A stretch of 64,000 bases of DNA from Jiella sonneratiae (GCF_017353515.1 NZ_JAFMPY010000005.1:186001-250000); one strand, 5' to 3'; counted from the stretch's first letter, positions 1 to 10,200 are shown. Translations and numbers: made by a program. Notes: generated by a model from the sequence alone, not told the origin.

Positions 1-1
1 C

Positions 2-88
2 TGCGCCACCTTCTTCATTCTCGTCGAGAGTTTGAAGTTCGTCCGCGCCGTCTGGAAAGCTTGGAAGATGGAGTTGCGGGATGGCTGA
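2..88 (+). CDS. C-terminal end of an unidentified, probably membrane, protein (partial)
   Basis: An open frame enters from the left edge and ends with TGA at 86-88. The 28 residues visible are a hydrophobic stretch (ATFFILVESLKFV) followed by a basic, Trp-containing tail (RAVWKAWKMELRDG), which looks like a last membrane helix with a cytoplasmic end. The stop overlaps the ATG of the next gene at 81, a spacing typical of translationally coupled genes. The family cannot be named from so short a piece, and the frame could be fortuitous. Confidence 0.3.
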   Translation, partial: CATFFILVESLKFVRAVWKAWKMELRDG

Positions 89-299
89 ACCCAAGAGTGA
101 ACGCAGCGACTTTCTCGGTATGCTGCGAGCCGACGTCCACGAGTCGGTGGGCTTGTACTTTGCGCCGCTGAAGGCTGTCTTGCGGGAGTTCCGGAAGGCG
201 ATCGCGACCGAGGGCTCGCAGACCGGATCGGCTGCGACGTCGTCGGGGGGGCGCGATACAGTCGCTACCGGTGAGCGCTTTCACGAGCTGCGCGAATAA
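81..299 (+). CDS. small hypothetical protein
   Basis: A 72-residue protein, charged and without an evident signal peptide or membrane helix. The middle (FAPLKAVLREFRKAIA) would form an amphipathic helix. The C-terminal 25 residues are rich in Ser, Gly and Thr and look disordered. The start ATG has a purine-rich GGAGTTGCGGG just upstream and overlaps the stop of the preceding frame by 3 nt. Base composition is visibly less GC-rich than the folD-ftfL genes that follow, so this left edge may have a different origin. I do not recognise the family. It ends 145 bp before the 3' end of folD, which points the other way. Confidence 0.45.
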   Translation: MAEPKSERSDFLGMLRADVHESVGLYFAPLKAVLREFRKAIATEGSQTGSAATSSGGRDTVATGERFHELRE

Positions 300-444
300 T
301 GGCCGGTCGAGGTGATGCCAGGTTCTGTGGCGCCGCATCATCAGGAATGCCACGATCTTTCCCACGGACGACATGCCGTCGACGGGCCGGGAACGCTTCG
401 AACGTTCCCAGCCCGCCGGGTCTTCGCCTGGGAGGCGATCTCTG

Positions 445-1338
445 TCAGGCGGTGAGGCCCTCGGGTTCGGCAAGGCCGAGCTTGCGGCAGCAGGCGGTGA
501 CCGTGTTGGCGAGGAGGCAGGCGATGGTCATCGGGCCGACGCCGCCGGGCACCGGGGTGATCGCGCCGGCGACCTTCGCCACGTCCTCGTAGTCGACGTC
601 GCCGACGAGGCGGGTGCCGCCCTCCGGCTTCTCGATCCGGTTGATGCCGACGTCGATAACCGTCGCGCCGGGCTTGATCCACTCCGACGTCACCATGTTC
701 GGCCGCCCGACAGCCGCGACGACGATGTCGGCGCGACGCACGACGCCGGGCAGGTCCCTGGTGCGCGAATGGGCGATCGTCACGGTGCAGCTGTCCTTCA
801 GGAGAAGCTGCGCCATCGGCTTGCCGACGATGTTCGACCGGCCGATCACCACCGCCTCCATGCCCGAAAGGCTCCCGAGCTCCTCGCGCAGCATCATCAG
901 GCAGCCGAGCGGCGTGCAGGGCACCATCGCCTTCTGCCCGGTGCCGAGCAGGCCGACATTGGAGATGTGGAAGCCGTCGACGTCCTTGGCCGGATCGATG
1001 GCGGCGAGCACCTTGTCGGCGTCGATGTGGTCGGGAACCGGCAGCTGGACGAGGATGCCGTGGATCGTCTCGTCGCGGTTGAGTTCGCCGATGAGCGCCA
1101 GGAGATCGGCCTCGGAGGTCGCCGCGTCGAGCTTGTGCTCGACCGACTTCATGCCCGCCTCCCTGGTCGCCTTGCCTTTCGAGCGGACATAGACCTCGCT
1201 CGCCGGATTCTCGCCGACGAGCACCACCGCGAGACCCGGCATGACGCCGTGTTCCTCGACGAGGCGCGTCACATGCGCCTTGACCCGCTCGCGGACCTTG
1301 GCGGCGAACGCCTTGCCGTCGATCACCGTTGCCGCCAT
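445..1338 (-). CDS. folD: bifunctional methylenetetrahydrofolate dehydrogenase / methenyl-H4F cyclohydrolase
   Basis: Interconverts 10-formyl-H4F, 5,10-methenyl-H4F and 5,10-methylene-H4F in the cytosol, using NADP. The 297-residue length is normal for FolD. The YxxxK catalytic pair is at Y50/K54 (YVRSKGKA); the VDGFH and PCTPLG motifs and the nucleotide-binding [15 protein letters not shown] segment are all intact, and the C-terminal [11 protein letters not shown] signature is present. The ATG at 1338 overlaps the ftfL stop in a TGATG arrangement, so the two are co-transcribed and translationally coupled. Next to ftfL and a serine-cycle block, FolD probably supplies methylene-H4F from formate, a role played by MtdA and Fch in Methylobacterium. 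The latter point is inference. Confidence 0.95.
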   Translation of the reverse strand: MAATVIDGKAFAAKVRERVKAHVTRLVEEHGVMPGLAVVLVGENPASEVYVRSKGKATREAGMKSVEHKLDAATSEADLLALIGELNRDETIHGILVQLPVPDHIDADKVLAAIDPAKDVDGFHISNVGLLGTGQKAMVPCTPLGCLMMLREELGSLSGMEAVVIGRSNIVGKPMAQLLLKDSCTVTIAHSRTRDLPGVVRRADIVVAAVGRPNMVTSEWIKPGATVIDVGINRIEKPEGGTRLVGDVDYEDVAKVAGAITPVPGGVGPMTIACLLANTVTACCRKLGLAEPEGLTA

Positions 1339-3014
1339 CAGAACAGTCCCTCGATGTTGCCGTCCGCATTCAGGGTGATCGACTGCGCCGCCGGCACGCG
1401 CGGCAGTCCGGGCATGGTCATGATCTCCCCGCAGATCGCCACGACGAAGCCGGCGCCCGCCGACAGGCGCACCTCGCGCACGGGAAGCGAATGGCCGCTC
1501 GGCGCACCGCGCTGGTTCGGATCGGTGGTGAAGGAATATTGCGTCTTCGCCATGCAGACCGGCAGATTGCCGTAGCCGGCCTCCTCCCATTCCTTCAGCT
1601 GCCGGCGGATGCCCTGGTCGGCGACGACCTCGCCGGCCCGGTAGATGCGCCTGGCGATCGTCTCGATCTTCTCGAACAGCCCCATCGCGTCGGGATAGAG
1701 CGGCGCGAATTCCGCCTCGCCGCGATCGGCGAGGTCGGCAACGCGCGCCGCCAGCTCCTCGATCCCCGCGCTGCCCTGCGCCCAGTGCCTGCACAGCACC
1801 GCCTCGACGCCTGCGGCCGCGGCCGCCTGCTTCAGCGCCGCGATCTCGGCCTCGGTGTCGGTGACGAAGTGGTTGATCGCCACGATCACCGGCACGCCGA
1901 AGCCTTTGACGTTCTCGATGTGGCGGGCGAGATTGGCGCAGCCGGTGGTGAGCGCCTCGACGTTCTCGGCGCCGAGATCGGCCTTGGCGACGCCGCCGTT
2001 CATCTTCAGCGCCCGGCAGGTGGCGACGATCACCGCCGCGGCCGGCTTGAGGCCCGCCTTGCGGCACTTGATGTCGAAGAACTTCTCGGCCCCGAGATCG
2101 GCGCCGAAGCCGGCCTCGGTGACGACGTAGTCGGCAAGCTTCAGCGCAGTGCGGGTCGCGACCACCGAATTGCAGCCATGGGCGATGTTGGCGAACGGCC
2201 CGCCATGGACGAAGGCCGGATTGTTTTCCAGCGTCTGCACCAGGTTCGGCTGCATGGCGTCCTTGAGAAGCACCGTCATCGCCCCGTCCGCGCCGATGTC
2301 GCGGCAGGTCACCGCCGACTTGTCGCGGCGATAGGCGACGATCATGTCGCCGAGCCGGCGCTTCAGATCCTTCAGGTCGGCCGAAAGGCAGAGGATCGCC
2401 ATGACTTCCGAAGCGACGGTGATGTCGAAGCCGGTCTCGCGCGGAAAGCCGTTGGCGACGCCGCCGAGCGAGGTGACGACGCTTCTGAGCGCCCGGTCGT
2501 TCATGTCGAGGACGCGGCGCCAGGTGACCCTTCGCAGGTCGATCTCGAGCTCGTTGCCCCAGTAGATGTGGTTGTCGATCATCGCGGCGAGCAGGTTGTG
2601 CGCCGAGGTGATCGCGTGGAAGTCGCCGGTGAAGTGGAGGTTCATCTCCTCCATCGGCACGACCTGGGCGTAGCCGCCGCCGGCCGCCCCGCCCTTCATG
2701 CCGAAATTCGGTCCGAGCGAGGCCTCGCGGATGCAGATCGCGGCCTTCCTGCCGATGCGGTTGAGCCCGTCGCCGAGGCCGACGGTCGTCGTCGTCTTGC
2801 CCTCGCCGGCCGGCGTCGGGTTGATCGCCGTCACCAGGATGAGCTTGCCGTCGGGCTTCTCCCCCTGGGCGGCGATGAAGTCCGCCGCGACCTTCGCCTT
2901 GTCGTGGCCGTAGGGCAGCAGCGACTCGGCGGGGATGCCGAGTTTCGCGCCGATCTCCTGGATCGGCCGTTTCGTCGCTGCGCGCGCAATCTCGATGTCG
3001 GTTGGCTGGCCCAT
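1338..3014 (-). CDS. ftfL: formate-tetrahydrofolate ligase
   Basis: ATP-dependent ligation of formate to tetrahydrofolate giving 10-formyl-H4F, the entry of formate into assimilation in serine-cycle methylotrophs. The 558-residue protein has the family length and the phosphate-binding [13 protein letters not shown] segment at about 65-77, followed by [19 protein letters not shown] around 100-118. The ATG at 3014 sits behind a GGGAGGAGAC ribosome-binding site; in-frame sequence upstream of it has no family similarity. It is first in a two-gene minus-strand operon with folD and divergent from the LuxR-type regulator, with 292 bp between the two starts that must hold both promoters. Also named fhs. 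Confidence 0.95.
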   Translation of the reverse strand: MGQPTDIEIARAATKRPIQEIGAKLGIPAESLLPYGHDKAKVAADFIAAQGEKPDGKLILVTAINPTPAGEGKTTTTVGLGDGLNRIGRKAAICIREASLGPNFGMKGGAAGGGYAQVVPMEEMNLHFTGDFHAITSAHNLLAAMIDNHIYWGNELEIDLRRVTWRRVLDMNDRALRSVVTSLGGVANGFPRETGFDITVASEVMAILCLSADLKDLKRRLGDMIVAYRRDKSAVTCRDIGADGAMTVLLKDAMQPNLVQTLENNPAFVHGGPFANIAHGCNSVVATRTALKLADYVVTEAGFGADLGAEKFFDIKCRKAGLKPAAAVIVATCRALKMNGGVAKADLGAENVEALTTGCANLARHIENVKGFGVPVIVAINHFVTDTEAEIAALKQAAAAAGVEAVLCRHWAQGSAGIEELAARVADLADRGEAEFAPLYPDAMGLFEKIETIARRIYRAGEVVADQGIRRQLKEWEEAGYGNLPVCMAKTQYSFTTDPNQRGAPSGHSLPVREVRLSAGAGFVVAICGEIMTMPGLPRVPAAQSITLNADGNIEGLF

Positions 3015-3306
3015 GTCTCCTCCCGGTCCAGGCGTGGTGTCGATCGTCGCTCGTCTTCTTGAATGGCGGGCAAGGCGCTCGTTTCTCCCGCGGTCGAGCG
3101 CTGAAGCGGTGCCCGGCGCATTGTCGGCGAAGCGCCGCTCCGCGCCCACTACCGGGTGGCGGAAGAAATCCGCCCGTTCGGGTAGGGCCGCCTGTTCGGT
3201 CGGAGAGGAGCCGGCCGTCATTCTTCGCCCGATCGGAGGAAAGACAAGCGCAAACCTTTCGTCTAAGAACCGAAACCCAGGAGGGCACGCATTCCGGGAG
3301 GGTGAG

Positions 3307-3936
3307 ATGGCGGAAGATCATCTGCGATCGCAGTCGACGCGTGTCTTTCTGCTCGAGGCCAATCCGCTGGTGGTCTCGGCGATCACCGGCCTCGTCGCCG
3401 AGGAAGCGGACCTTTCGCTCGCCCGCATCAGCGATCGCGGCACCGACCTGATCACCGCCGCGGAAGACGGCATCGATCTCGCCGTCATCGCCTGGGAGCT
3501 CGCCGACATGAAGGCGGTGGACGTGCTGCGCCGTTTGAAGGCGAAGAACAGCTCGATCCGCTCGGTGGTGTTCAGCAACAACCGCGAGCCGGCGGCGCTG
3601 CGCCAGGCGGTGCGGCTCGGCGCCCGGGGCTACTGCTACCAGCAGGACGACATCGGCATCTTCTTCACGACGCTGCGGGCGGTGGCCGCGGGCCACATCT
3701 GCATCCCCTACATCGACCTCGCCTCGGTGAACGACACGCCGCTCGCAGCCCTCAACGCGCGCGAGCGCGAGCTCCTCGACATCCTGTCGCGCGGCTGGAC
3801 CAACCAGCAGATCGCCAACCGCATCGGCATGTCGGAAAACACGGTCAAATATTACCTGAAGAACATCTACGAGAAGCTCAACGTCCGCAACCGCTCGATG
3901 GCCGTCGCGCTGTGGACGCGCGAGGTGCAGAATTGA
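3307..3936 (+). CDS. LuxR/FixJ-type regulator with a degenerate receiver domain
   Basis: A 209-residue two-domain transcription factor: receiver-like domain at about 10-125 and LuxR-type helix-turn-helix at about 145-205 ([20 protein letters not shown] onward, with the [16 protein letters not shown] recognition helix). The receiver has lost its chemistry: the expected phospho-acceptor Asp is Ala62 (in DLAVIAWEL), the acidic pair near the N-terminus is Glu17-Ala18, and the conserved Lys is Gln112 (GYCYQQD). It therefore cannot be an ordinary phosphorylation-controlled response regulator. The ATG at 3307 follows GGGAGGGTGAG. It lies between divergent ftfL-folD and the downstream malyl-CoA lyase operon, so it is a candidate regulator of these C1 genes; the target assignment is inference. 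Confidence 0.85.
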   Translation: MAEDHLRSQSTRVFLLEANPLVVSAITGLVAEEADLSLARISDRGTDLITAAEDGIDLAVIAWELADMKAVDVLRRLKAKNSSIRSVVFSNNREPAALRQAVRLGARGYCYQQDDIGIFFTTLRAVAAGHICIPYIDLASVNDTPLAALNARERELLDILSRGWTNQQIANRIGMSENTVKYYLKNIYEKLNVRNRSMAVALWTREVQN

Positions 3937-4434
3937 GCGTCGATCGGGGAGCGGGCGCCCCGTCGGCCGCCGACGCGCCTTGCTGTCGGCGAAACGGCCG
4001 CGCCGCGGCAGCACCGCTCCCTCGGGACGCGTCGGGGCCGGCGCGTCCGCGGCCCGCCGGCCGAGGCCGCGATCGCCGGGTCCGGCGCATCGTCCGGAAG
4101 CCCGCGCCGGTTCTCCGAACGGGTAGGGCGGGGGTCGTCGCAGGACGGTGAGTTTCTATCCGCCTGTGTGTGGCCGTCTCCGGCAACGGTGACGTAGGTC
4201 TTGGGGCGGGAAACGAGACGGGAGGAGATCGGTCCGGAACGCCGGTCCGTCGGGCGCCCGACGCCGCGGGTCCGGGCGCAGCCCGGCCTGCCGGGACGGG
4301 CATCGGCCGGCCGGGCATCGGGCGGGCATCGGGCGATCGCTCCGGGTTTCGAAAGACATCGGCTCCTGCGAAAGACGGGGATCGGCTTCATGGCGAAGCC
4401 GGGAGTCTCGAGGCAGGAATGGGGAGGAACACAG
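3937..4434 (+). other. 498-bp intergenic region before the malyl-CoA lyase operon
   Basis: No convincing gene. It must hold the 3' end of the regulator mRNA and the promoter of the mcl-mtk operon. Visible structure: a near-palindrome CGTCGGCCGCCGACG at 3961-3975 shortly after the regulator stop, and a run of short direct repeats of GGGCATCGG around 4295-4335. I could not pick out a sigma-70-like promoter with confidence. Confidence 0.4.
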
Positions 4435-5379
4435 ATGAGCCATTCAATCCACAACCTGCGCAGGATGCGCCTGCAGCGCTCGACGCTGGCGGTGCCGGGG
4501 TCGAACCCGACGATGATCGAGAAGGCGGCCGACAGCGCCGCCGACTGCATCTTCCTCGACATCGAGGACGCCGTCGCGCCGGACGACAAGGAGCGGGCGC
4601 GCAGGAACATCATCGAGGCGCTCAACGACATCGACTGGAAGGCCAAGAACAAGACGATCTCGGTCCGCATCAACGGCCTCGACACCCATTACATGTATCG
4701 CGACGTCGTCGACGTGATGGAGCAGGCCGGCGCCAAGCTCGACATGGTGATGATCCCGAAGGTCGGCGTGCCGGCGGACGTCTACATGGTCGAGGCGCTG
4801 CTCAACCAGATCGAGATGGCCAAGGGCTACGAGAACAAGGTCGGCATCGAGGCTTTGATCGAAACGCCGCTCGGCATGGCGAACGTCGAGGCGATCGCCG
4901 CCGCGCCCTCGCGGCTCGAGGCGCTGCATTTCGGGGTCGCCGACTACGCGGCCTTCAACAAGGCCCGCACCGTCAACATCGGCGGCCTCCATCCCGACTA
5001 TCCCGGCGACCAGTGGCACTTCGCCCTGTCGCGCATGACGGTCGCCTGCCGGGCCTACGGGCTCAGGCCGGTCGACGGGCCGTTCGGCGACTTCTCCGAC
5101 CCCGACGGCTACCGCGCGGCGGCCAAGCGCGGCGCGGCGCTCGGCATCGAGGGCAAGTGGGCGATCCATCCGAGCCAGATCGCGCTGGCCAACGACGAGT
5201 TCTCGCCGCTCGGCGGCGAGGTCGACCGGGCGCGCCGCATCCTCGCCGCCCTGAAGGAGGCGGCGGCGGCCGGCAAGGGCGCCGCGAGCCTCGACGGCAA
5301 GATGATCGACGCCGCCTCCGAACGCATGGCGATGAACGTCATCGCGGTCGACGACGCCATCCGCGCAAGCGCCAAGTGA
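4435..5379 (+). CDS. mcl: malyl-CoA / beta-methylmalyl-CoA lyase (HpcH/HpaI aldolase family)
   Basis: Cleaves malyl-CoA to acetyl-CoA and glyoxylate in the serine cycle; in ethylmalonyl-CoA-pathway organisms the same enzyme also cleaves beta-methylmalyl-CoA to glyoxylate and propionyl-CoA. The 314 residues form a CitE-like TIM barrel with the metal/CoA signature [12 protein letters not shown] near residue 40, an RINGLDT segment near 75, the acidic [11 protein letters not shown] strand near 140 and KWAIHPSQI near 240. The ATG at 4435 follows GGGGAGGAA; longer in-frame starts upstream lack family similarity. It is the first gene of the plus-strand serine-cycle operon, 106 bp before mtkA, and this context makes malyl-CoA lyase more likely than citrate lyase beta. 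Confidence 0.9.
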   Translation: MSHSIHNLRRMRLQRSTLAVPGSNPTMIEKAADSAADCIFLDIEDAVAPDDKERARRNIIEALNDIDWKAKNKTISVRINGLDTHYMYRDVVDVMEQAGAKLDMVMIPKVGVPADVYMVEALLNQIEMAKGYENKVGIEALIETPLGMANVEAIAAAPSRLEALHFGVADYAAFNKARTVNIGGLHPDYPGDQWHFALSRMTVACRAYGLRPVDGPFGDFSDPDGYRAAAKRGAALGIEGKWAIHPSQIALANDEFSPLGGEVDRARRILAALKEAAAAGKGAASLDGKMIDAASERMAMNVIAVDDAIRASAK

Positions 5380-5485
5380 GCCGGCTTCGCCCGGTTCGCG
5401 CCGGCGCGAGCCAACCCCGTGTCTTTGCGGATCAGGTGCCCGGCGAGGTCGTCTCCGGCACCGTGCTCCGAGGGAGGAGGTCCCG

Positions 5486-6667
5486 ATGAACATCCATGAA
5501 TTCCAGGCCAAGGAGCTTCTGGCCACCCATGGGGTGAAGCTGCCGCGCGGCGGCATCGCCTACAGTCCCGAGCAGGCGCGCTACCGGGCGAGCGAGATCG
5601 GCGGCGAGGCCTGGGTGGTCAAGGCGCAGATCCACTCCGGCGCGCGCGGCAAGGCCGGCGGCATCATCCTGTGCCGCAGCGAGGAGGAGGTCGAGGCGGC
5701 CGCCGACAGGCTGATGGGCCGCCGTCTCGTCACCAGCCAGACCGGCCCGAAGGGCAATCTCGTCAACCGCCTCTACATCGAGGAGACCGTGCCGATCGAG
5801 CGCGAGCTCTATCTCGGCATCGTCCTCGACCGGAAGGCCGAGCGCATCAAGATCATGGCGTCGGCCTCGGGCGGCATGGAGGTCGAGGAGATCGCCGAGA
5901 AGGAGCCCGACAGCCTGATCCAGGTCACCGTCGATCCGGGCGCCGGCATGCAGAAGTTCCAGGCCCGCGAACTCGCCTTCGGCCTCGGCCTCGACGGCTC
6001 GATCGTCACCAAGGCGACCGATACGCTGCTCGCCTGCTACCGCGTCTTCCGCGACTTCGACGCCACCATGCTGGAGATCAATCCGTTGGTCGTCTCCAAG
6101 GGCGAACTCGTCGCCCTCGACTGCAAGATGAGTTTCGACGAGAACGCCCTGTTCCGCCGCCCGGACATCTCCGAGATGCGCGACAAGAGCCAGGAGGACC
6201 CGCGCGAGACCTTCGCCTCGGACCGCGGCCTCAGCTATGTCGGCCTCGACGGCGAGATCGGCTGCATCATCAACGGCGCCGGCCTCGCCATGGCGACGCT
6301 CGACATGATCAAGCTGTCGGGCGGCGAGCCGGCGAACTTCCTCGACATCGGCGGCGGCGCCAGCCCCGAGCGGGTGGCCAAGAGCTTCCGCGCCGTGCTG
6401 CAGGACAAGAACGTCAAGGTGATCCTCGTCAACATCTTCGCCGGCATCAACCGCTGCGACTGGGTGGCGGAGGGCGTCGTCAAGGCGCGCGAGGAGGTGG
6501 GGCTCGACCTGCCGCTGATCGTGCGCCTGTCCGGCACGAAGGTCGAGGAGGGCAAGCAGATCCTCGCCGAGAAGGCGCCGGACGTGCTCGTCGCCGACAC
6601 GCTTGCCGAGGCCGCCGAGATGGCGGTCGCGGAATGGAAGAAGCTCGGCCACAGCGCCGCGGCCTGA
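5486..6667 (+). CDS. mtkA: malate-CoA ligase (malate thiokinase) beta subunit
   Basis: With MtkB forms malyl-CoA from malate, CoA and ATP, the step before malyl-CoA lyase. The 393-residue protein has the succinyl-CoA synthetase beta layout: N-terminal ATP-grasp domain ([30 protein letters not shown] near 45-60; EINPLVV near 200) and C-terminal CoA-ligase domain ([10 protein letters not shown] near 285, [13 protein letters not shown] near 315). The ATG at 5486 follows GGGAGGAGGT. Succinyl-CoA synthetase SucC is the close alternative; placement between mcl and hprA argues strongly for malate thiokinase. Confidence 0.9.
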   Translation: MNIHEFQAKELLATHGVKLPRGGIAYSPEQARYRASEIGGEAWVVKAQIHSGARGKAGGIILCRSEEEVEAAADRLMGRRLVTSQTGPKGNLVNRLYIEETVPIERELYLGIVLDRKAERIKIMASASGGMEVEEIAEKEPDSLIQVTVDPGAGMQKFQARELAFGLGLDGSIVTKATDTLLACYRVFRDFDATMLEINPLVVSKGELVALDCKMSFDENALFRRPDISEMRDKSQEDPRETFASDRGLSYVGLDGEIGCIINGAGLAMATLDMIKLSGGEPANFLDIGGGASPERVAKSFRAVLQDKNVKVILVNIFAGINRCDWVAEGVVKAREEVGLDLPLIVRLSGTKVEEGKQILAEKAPDVLVADTLAEAAEMAVAEWKKLGHSAAA

Positions 6668-6684
6668 CGGGAGGACTTGTCAAG

Positions 6685-7584
6685 ATGGCTATTCTGCTCA
6701 CCAAGAAGACCAAGGTGCTGGTGCAGGGAATCACCGGCCGGATCGGCAGTTTCCACGCCGAGGAGATGAAGGCCTACGGCACCAACGTCGTCGGCGGCGT
6801 GACGCCCGGCAAGGGCGGCACCACCCATCTCGGCCTGCCGGTCTTCTCGACCGTCAAGGGCGCCGTCGCCGAGACCGGGGCGGAAGCCTCGATCGTCTTC
6901 GTGCCGCCGCCGTTCGCCGCCGATTCGATCATGGAGGCGGCCGACAGCGGCATCAGGACCTGCGTGTGCATCACCGACGGCATTCCCGCCCAGGACATGA
7001 TGCGGGTGAAGCGCTACATGCGCCGCTACCGGGCGGAGAACCGCATGATGCTGATGGGCCCGAACTGCGCCGGCATGATCACCGCCGGCCAGGCGATGAT
7101 GGGCATCATGCCCGGCTCGATCTACGCCCCCGGCCGCATCGGCATCGTCGCCCGATCCGGCACGCTGAGCTACGAGGCCGCGAGCCAGATGCAGGCGCAC
7201 GGCATCGGCGTGTCGACCAGCGTCGGCATCGGCGGCGATCCGATCAACGGTTCGTCCTTCCGCGACCTGCTCGAACTGTTCGAGAAGGACGACGATACGG
7301 ATGCCGTGGTGATGATCGGCGAGATCGGCGGTCCGCAGGAAGTCGACGCCGCGCGCTGGGCGAAGGACAATTTCTCCAAGCCGCTGCTCGCCTACATCGC
7401 CGGCCTCTCGGCGCCGAAGGGCAAGCGGATGGGCCATGCCGGCGCGATCGTCTCCGGCGAGGGCGAGTCGGCCCAGGAGAAGGTGGCGATCATCCGCGAA
7501 TGCGGCCATCACATCATCCCGCATCCCTCCGCCTTCGGCGAGACCGTCGCCAATCTCCTCGACAAGATGAAGCAGGCGGCCTGA
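6685..7584 (+). CDS. mtkB: malate-CoA ligase (malate thiokinase) alpha subunit
   Basis: The CoA-binding, phosphohistidine-carrying partner of MtkA. The 299 residues start with the Rossmann segment [31 protein letters not shown] lies near 115-130 and the phosphorylated histidine is His251 in [13 protein letters not shown]. The extra sequence and the [18 protein letters not shown] stretch differ from E. coli SucD, as expected for the malate-specific branch. The ATG lies 17 bp after the mtkA stop with GGGAGGA upstream, so the two subunits are co-translated at similar levels. Six bases separate it from hprA. Confidence 0.9.
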   Translation: MAILLTKKTKVLVQGITGRIGSFHAEEMKAYGTNVVGGVTPGKGGTTHLGLPVFSTVKGAVAETGAEASIVFVPPPFAADSIMEAADSGIRTCVCITDGIPAQDMMRVKRYMRRYRAENRMMLMGPNCAGMITAGQAMMGIMPGSIYAPGRIGIVARSGTLSYEAASQMQAHGIGVSTSVGIGGDPINGSSFRDLLELFEKDDDTDAVVMIGEIGGPQEVDAARWAKDNFSKPLLAYIAGLSAPKGKRMGHAGAIVSGEGESAQEKVAIIRECGHHIIPHPSAFGETVANLLDKMKQAA

Positions 7585-7590
7585 AGCGTC

Positions 7591-8559
7591 ATGGCGAAAC
7601 GGAAGATCCTCGTCACGCGCCGCTGGCCGAAGCCGGTGGAGGACCGGCTGTCCGAGACCTACGACGCGACGCTCAATTCGGACGACGTGCCCATGTCCTC
7701 CGAGGCGATCGCCGCGGCCTTTTCCGACTACGACGCGATCTGTCCGACGGTCAGCGACAAGCTGCCCGCCGGCGTCTTCCCCGCCGAAACGCCGCGGACG
7801 AGGATCCTCGGCAATTTCGGCGTCGGCTTCAGCCACATCGACACCGATGCCGCCGGGGCGGCCGGCATCGTCGTCACCAACACGCCCGACGTCCTGTCGG
7901 AATGCACCGCCGATCTCGCGATCACCTTGATGCTGATGGCGGCGCGGCGGGCATCGGAGGGCGAACGCGAGGTCCGCGCCGGCGACTGGGCGGGGTGGCG
8001 CCCGACCCACATGATCGGCACCAAGGTCTCGGGCGCCACCTTCGGCGTCCTCGGCTTCGGCCGGATCGGCCGCACCGCGGCGAAGCGCGCCCATCACGGC
8101 TTCGGCATGAAGGTGATCTATTACGACGCCTTCCCGGTGAAGCCGGAATTTTCCGCCGAGACCAGGGCCGAGGCGCGCGATTCGATCGAAGCCGTCCTGC
8201 GCGAGGCCGATGTCGTCTCGCTGCACATGCCGGGTGGCAGGGAGAACTATCACTTGATCAACGCCGAGCGGCTGGCGATGATGAAGCCGACGGCGATTCT
8301 GGTGAACACGGCGCGCGGCGAAGTGGTGGATGCCAATGCACTTGCGGATGCTCTCGGGCGCGGCACGATCGCCGGCGCGGGGCTCGACGTCTACGAGGGC
8401 GAGCCGACCATCCCGCCGGCGCTGTTGCGCACGAACGCCGTGCTGCTGCCGCATCTCGGCAGCGCCACCAAGGCGACGCGCGAGGCGATGGGCATGATGG
8501 TGGCCGACAATCTCGATGCCTTCTTCGCGGGAAGGGAGCCGCCGAACCGTGTCGCCTGA
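7591..8559 (+). CDS. hprA: NAD(P)H-dependent hydroxypyruvate reductase (D-2-hydroxyacid dehydrogenase family)
   Basis: Reduces hydroxypyruvate to D-glycerate in the serine cycle. The 322-residue protein has the family's split catalytic domain and central Rossmann domain (GVLGFGRIGRTAAKRA near 152-167, with the GxGxxG turn as GFGRIG). The catalytic triad is visible as Arg in NTARGEVVD near 240, Glu in DVYEGEP near 268 and His in LLPHLGSAT near 287. The asparate-rich strand end VIYYD suggests NADH preference, though this is weak evidence. It is packed between mtkB and the glycerate kinase with an 11-nt overlap into the latter, which fixes its pathway role better than sequence alone; a plain glyoxylate reductase remains possible. 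Confidence 0.88.
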   Translation: MAKRKILVTRRWPKPVEDRLSETYDATLNSDDVPMSSEAIAAAFSDYDAICPTVSDKLPAGVFPAETPRTRILGNFGVGFSHIDTDAAGAAGIVVTNTPDVLSECTADLAITLMLMAARRASEGEREVRAGDWAGWRPTHMIGTKVSGATFGVLGFGRIGRTAAKRAHHGFGMKVIYYDAFPVKPEFSAETRAEARDSIEAVLREADVVSLHMPGGRENYHLINAERLAMMKPTAILVNTARGEVVDANALADALGRGTIAGAGLDVYEGEPTIPPALLRTNAVLLPHLGSATKATREAMGMMVADNLDAFFAGREPPNRVA

Positions 8560-9814
8560 GGATCTCGGGCCGGCGCTGCGCGCGGCCTTCGCCGTCGCCG
8601 TCGCGGCGGCCGATCCCGCCGCGGCCGTCCGCGCGGCGATGGCCGGGCACCGCGCCGAACTCGCATCGGCCGGCCGGGTTTTCGTCGCGGCGCTCGGCAA
8701 GGCGGCCTCCGCCATGGCCGAGGCGGCGATCGCCGAACTCGCCCGGCCGATCGCCGGCGGCGTCGTCGTCACCACCGATGCCGCCGCGCGGCCCGTCGAG
8801 GGCTGCCGCGTCGTCGTCGGCGGCCATCCGCTGCCCGATGCCGGCAGCGCCGAGGGCGGGGCCGCGCTGCTCGCCCTTGCCGAAGAGGCGGGGGAGGGCG
8901 ATCTCCTCCTCGCCCTGATCTCCGGCGGCGGATCGGCGCTCGGCGTCGCGCCGCGCGAGGGCCTCGGCCTCGCCGACAAGACCGCCGTCACCGACCTTCT
9001 CCTGCGCTCCGGTGCCGACATCACCGAGATGAACACCGTGCGCCGGGCTTTGTCGCGCCTCAAGGGCGGCGGCCTCGCCGAAGCCGCGGCGCCCGCCAAG
9101 GTCCTGTCGCTGATCGTCTCGGACGTTCCCGGCGACGACCCGGCGACGGTCGCCTCCGGACCCACCGCGCCATCCCATGGCGGCCCCTCCGCCCGGGAGG
9201 TGCTCGAACGCTATCGCCTGACGGACAGGCTGCCGCCCGCCGTGATCGCGGCGCTCGACGGCGGGACGGCGCAGCCGCCCTCGGGCCACGCCCTCAACCA
9301 GATCGTCGCCAGCAACGCCCGTTCGGTCGAGGCCGTCGCCCGCCATCTCGAGCGCCAGGGCTTTCGCGTCGTCACGCGGCCCGGCTGGCTCGGCGGCGAC
9401 GTCGCCGGGGCGGTGGCGGAGGTCTTCGCGCTGCTTCACGACGAGGCCGCGGCGCCGGGACCGGTCGCGGTCGTCGCCGGCGGCGAGACCACCGTCCAGG
9501 TCACCGGCGACGGGCTCGGCGGGCGGAACCAGGAATTCGCACTGCGCTTCGCACTCGCCGAGGCCGACCGCCCGCTGAAGCGCCCATGGGCCTTCCTTGC
9601 GGGGGGCACCGACGGCCGCGACGGGCCGACGGACGCGGCGGGCGGCATCGTCGACGGCGAAACGCTGCGGCGGATGAAGGCCGCCGGCGCCGATCCCGCC
9701 CGCCATCTCGCCCGCAACGACGCCTATCATGCGCTTGCCGCCGCCGACTCTCTCCTGACGACCGGCGCCACCGGCACCAACGTCGCCGACGTCGAGATCG
9801 CGCTGATGCTCTGA
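8549..9814 (+). CDS. gckA: glycerate 2-kinase (MOFRL family)
   Basis: Phosphorylates D-glycerate to 2-phosphoglycerate, which leaves the serine cycle or goes on to PEP. The 421-residue protein has the N-terminal DUF4147 domain (FVAALGKAASAMAEAA near 45-60; ALISGGGSAL near 130) and the C-terminal MOFRL domain (GGETTVQVTGDGLGGRNQEF near 310-330, then AGGTDGRDGPTDAAGG). The GTG at 8549, eleven bases before the end of hprA, has GGGAAGGGAG in front and is preferred over the in-frame ATG at 8516, which lies deeper inside hprA. It is the last gene of the mcl-mtkAB-hprA-gckA operon; a hairpin follows the stop. Confidence 0.9.
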   Translation: MSPEDLGPALRAAFAVAVAAADPAAAVRAAMAGHRAELASAGRVFVAALGKAASAMAEAAIAELARPIAGGVVVTTDAAARPVEGCRVVVGGHPLPDAGSAEGGAALLALAEEAGEGDLLLALISGGGSALGVAPREGLGLADKTAVTDLLLRSGADITEMNTVRRALSRLKGGGLAEAAAPAKVLSLIVSDVPGDDPATVASGPTAPSHGGPSAREVLERYRLTDRLPPAVIAALDGGTAQPPSGHALNQIVASNARSVEAVARHLERQGFRVVTRPGWLGGDVAGAVAEVFALLHDEAAAPGPVAVVAGGETTVQVTGDGLGGRNQEFALRFALAEADRPLKRPWAFLAGGTDGRDGPTDAAGGIVDGETLRRMKAAGADPARHLARNDAYHALAAADSLLTTGATGTNVADVEIALML

Positions 9815-10200
9815 ACTACCGTCGCCGCCTCTCGGGTGGCGACGTTTTCGCCAGAGCGCCGCTGTCTTCCGTCTCCCGAAAAGAACCGGCGTCTCCCGCG
9901 CCGCTCGCCGGAGCCACCCGTCGCCGTTTCCGGCGGACGGGCGCCTTTGCGCGTTTCTCGACGCGGGCACTGTCAGCCTACACGCTTCGGCGTCCTCCTA
10001 TCCGATGCGGTCGCGCCGGATACCCGATGGGGCAGCAGGAAACACCCGCGCGAGCGTGGCCAAGACGGCCGCCACGGCCTCTTTTGGGGGAAGGGATGCA
10101 GGAGGGCCCGTCCGCCGGCAGGTGCGAGAGGCCCCGCGCCGGAAATCGTATCAGGCCTGCGATCGCGCCATGCGACCCGAAAGAGGAGGAGGAGACCCCC
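9815..10200 (+). other. 386-bp intergenic region before the class-V aminotransferase
   Basis: No gene is convincing here. The region starts with a hairpin at 9821-9843 and ends with a strong GAGGAGGAGA ribosome-binding stretch just before the ATG at 10201. Its length suggests that the aminotransferase has its own promoter and is not simply the last gene of the malyl-CoA lyase operon. I see no clear regulator site. Confidence 0.4.
9821..9849 (+). terminator. possible intrinsic terminator after gckA
   Basis: GTCGCC at 9821-9826 pairs with GGCGAC at 9838-9843, with further C-G pairs possible inside, and is followed by GTTTTC. It lies six bases after the glycerate kinase stop. The T-run is short and interrupted, so this is a weak call. 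Confidence 0.35.

Noticed and set aside
1339-4014. Upstream extension of the folD frame through ftfL and the regulator gene
   Set aside because: The conserved FolD start (MAATVIDGK) is at 1338. The part beyond it is the shadow of ftfL and the LuxR-type gene in another frame.
5486-7584. Succinyl-CoA synthetase (sucCD)
   Set aside because: Homologous and hard to separate by eye, but no sucAB or mdh is adjacent and the pair sits between malyl-CoA lyase and hydroxypyruvate reductase, the malate thiokinase setting.
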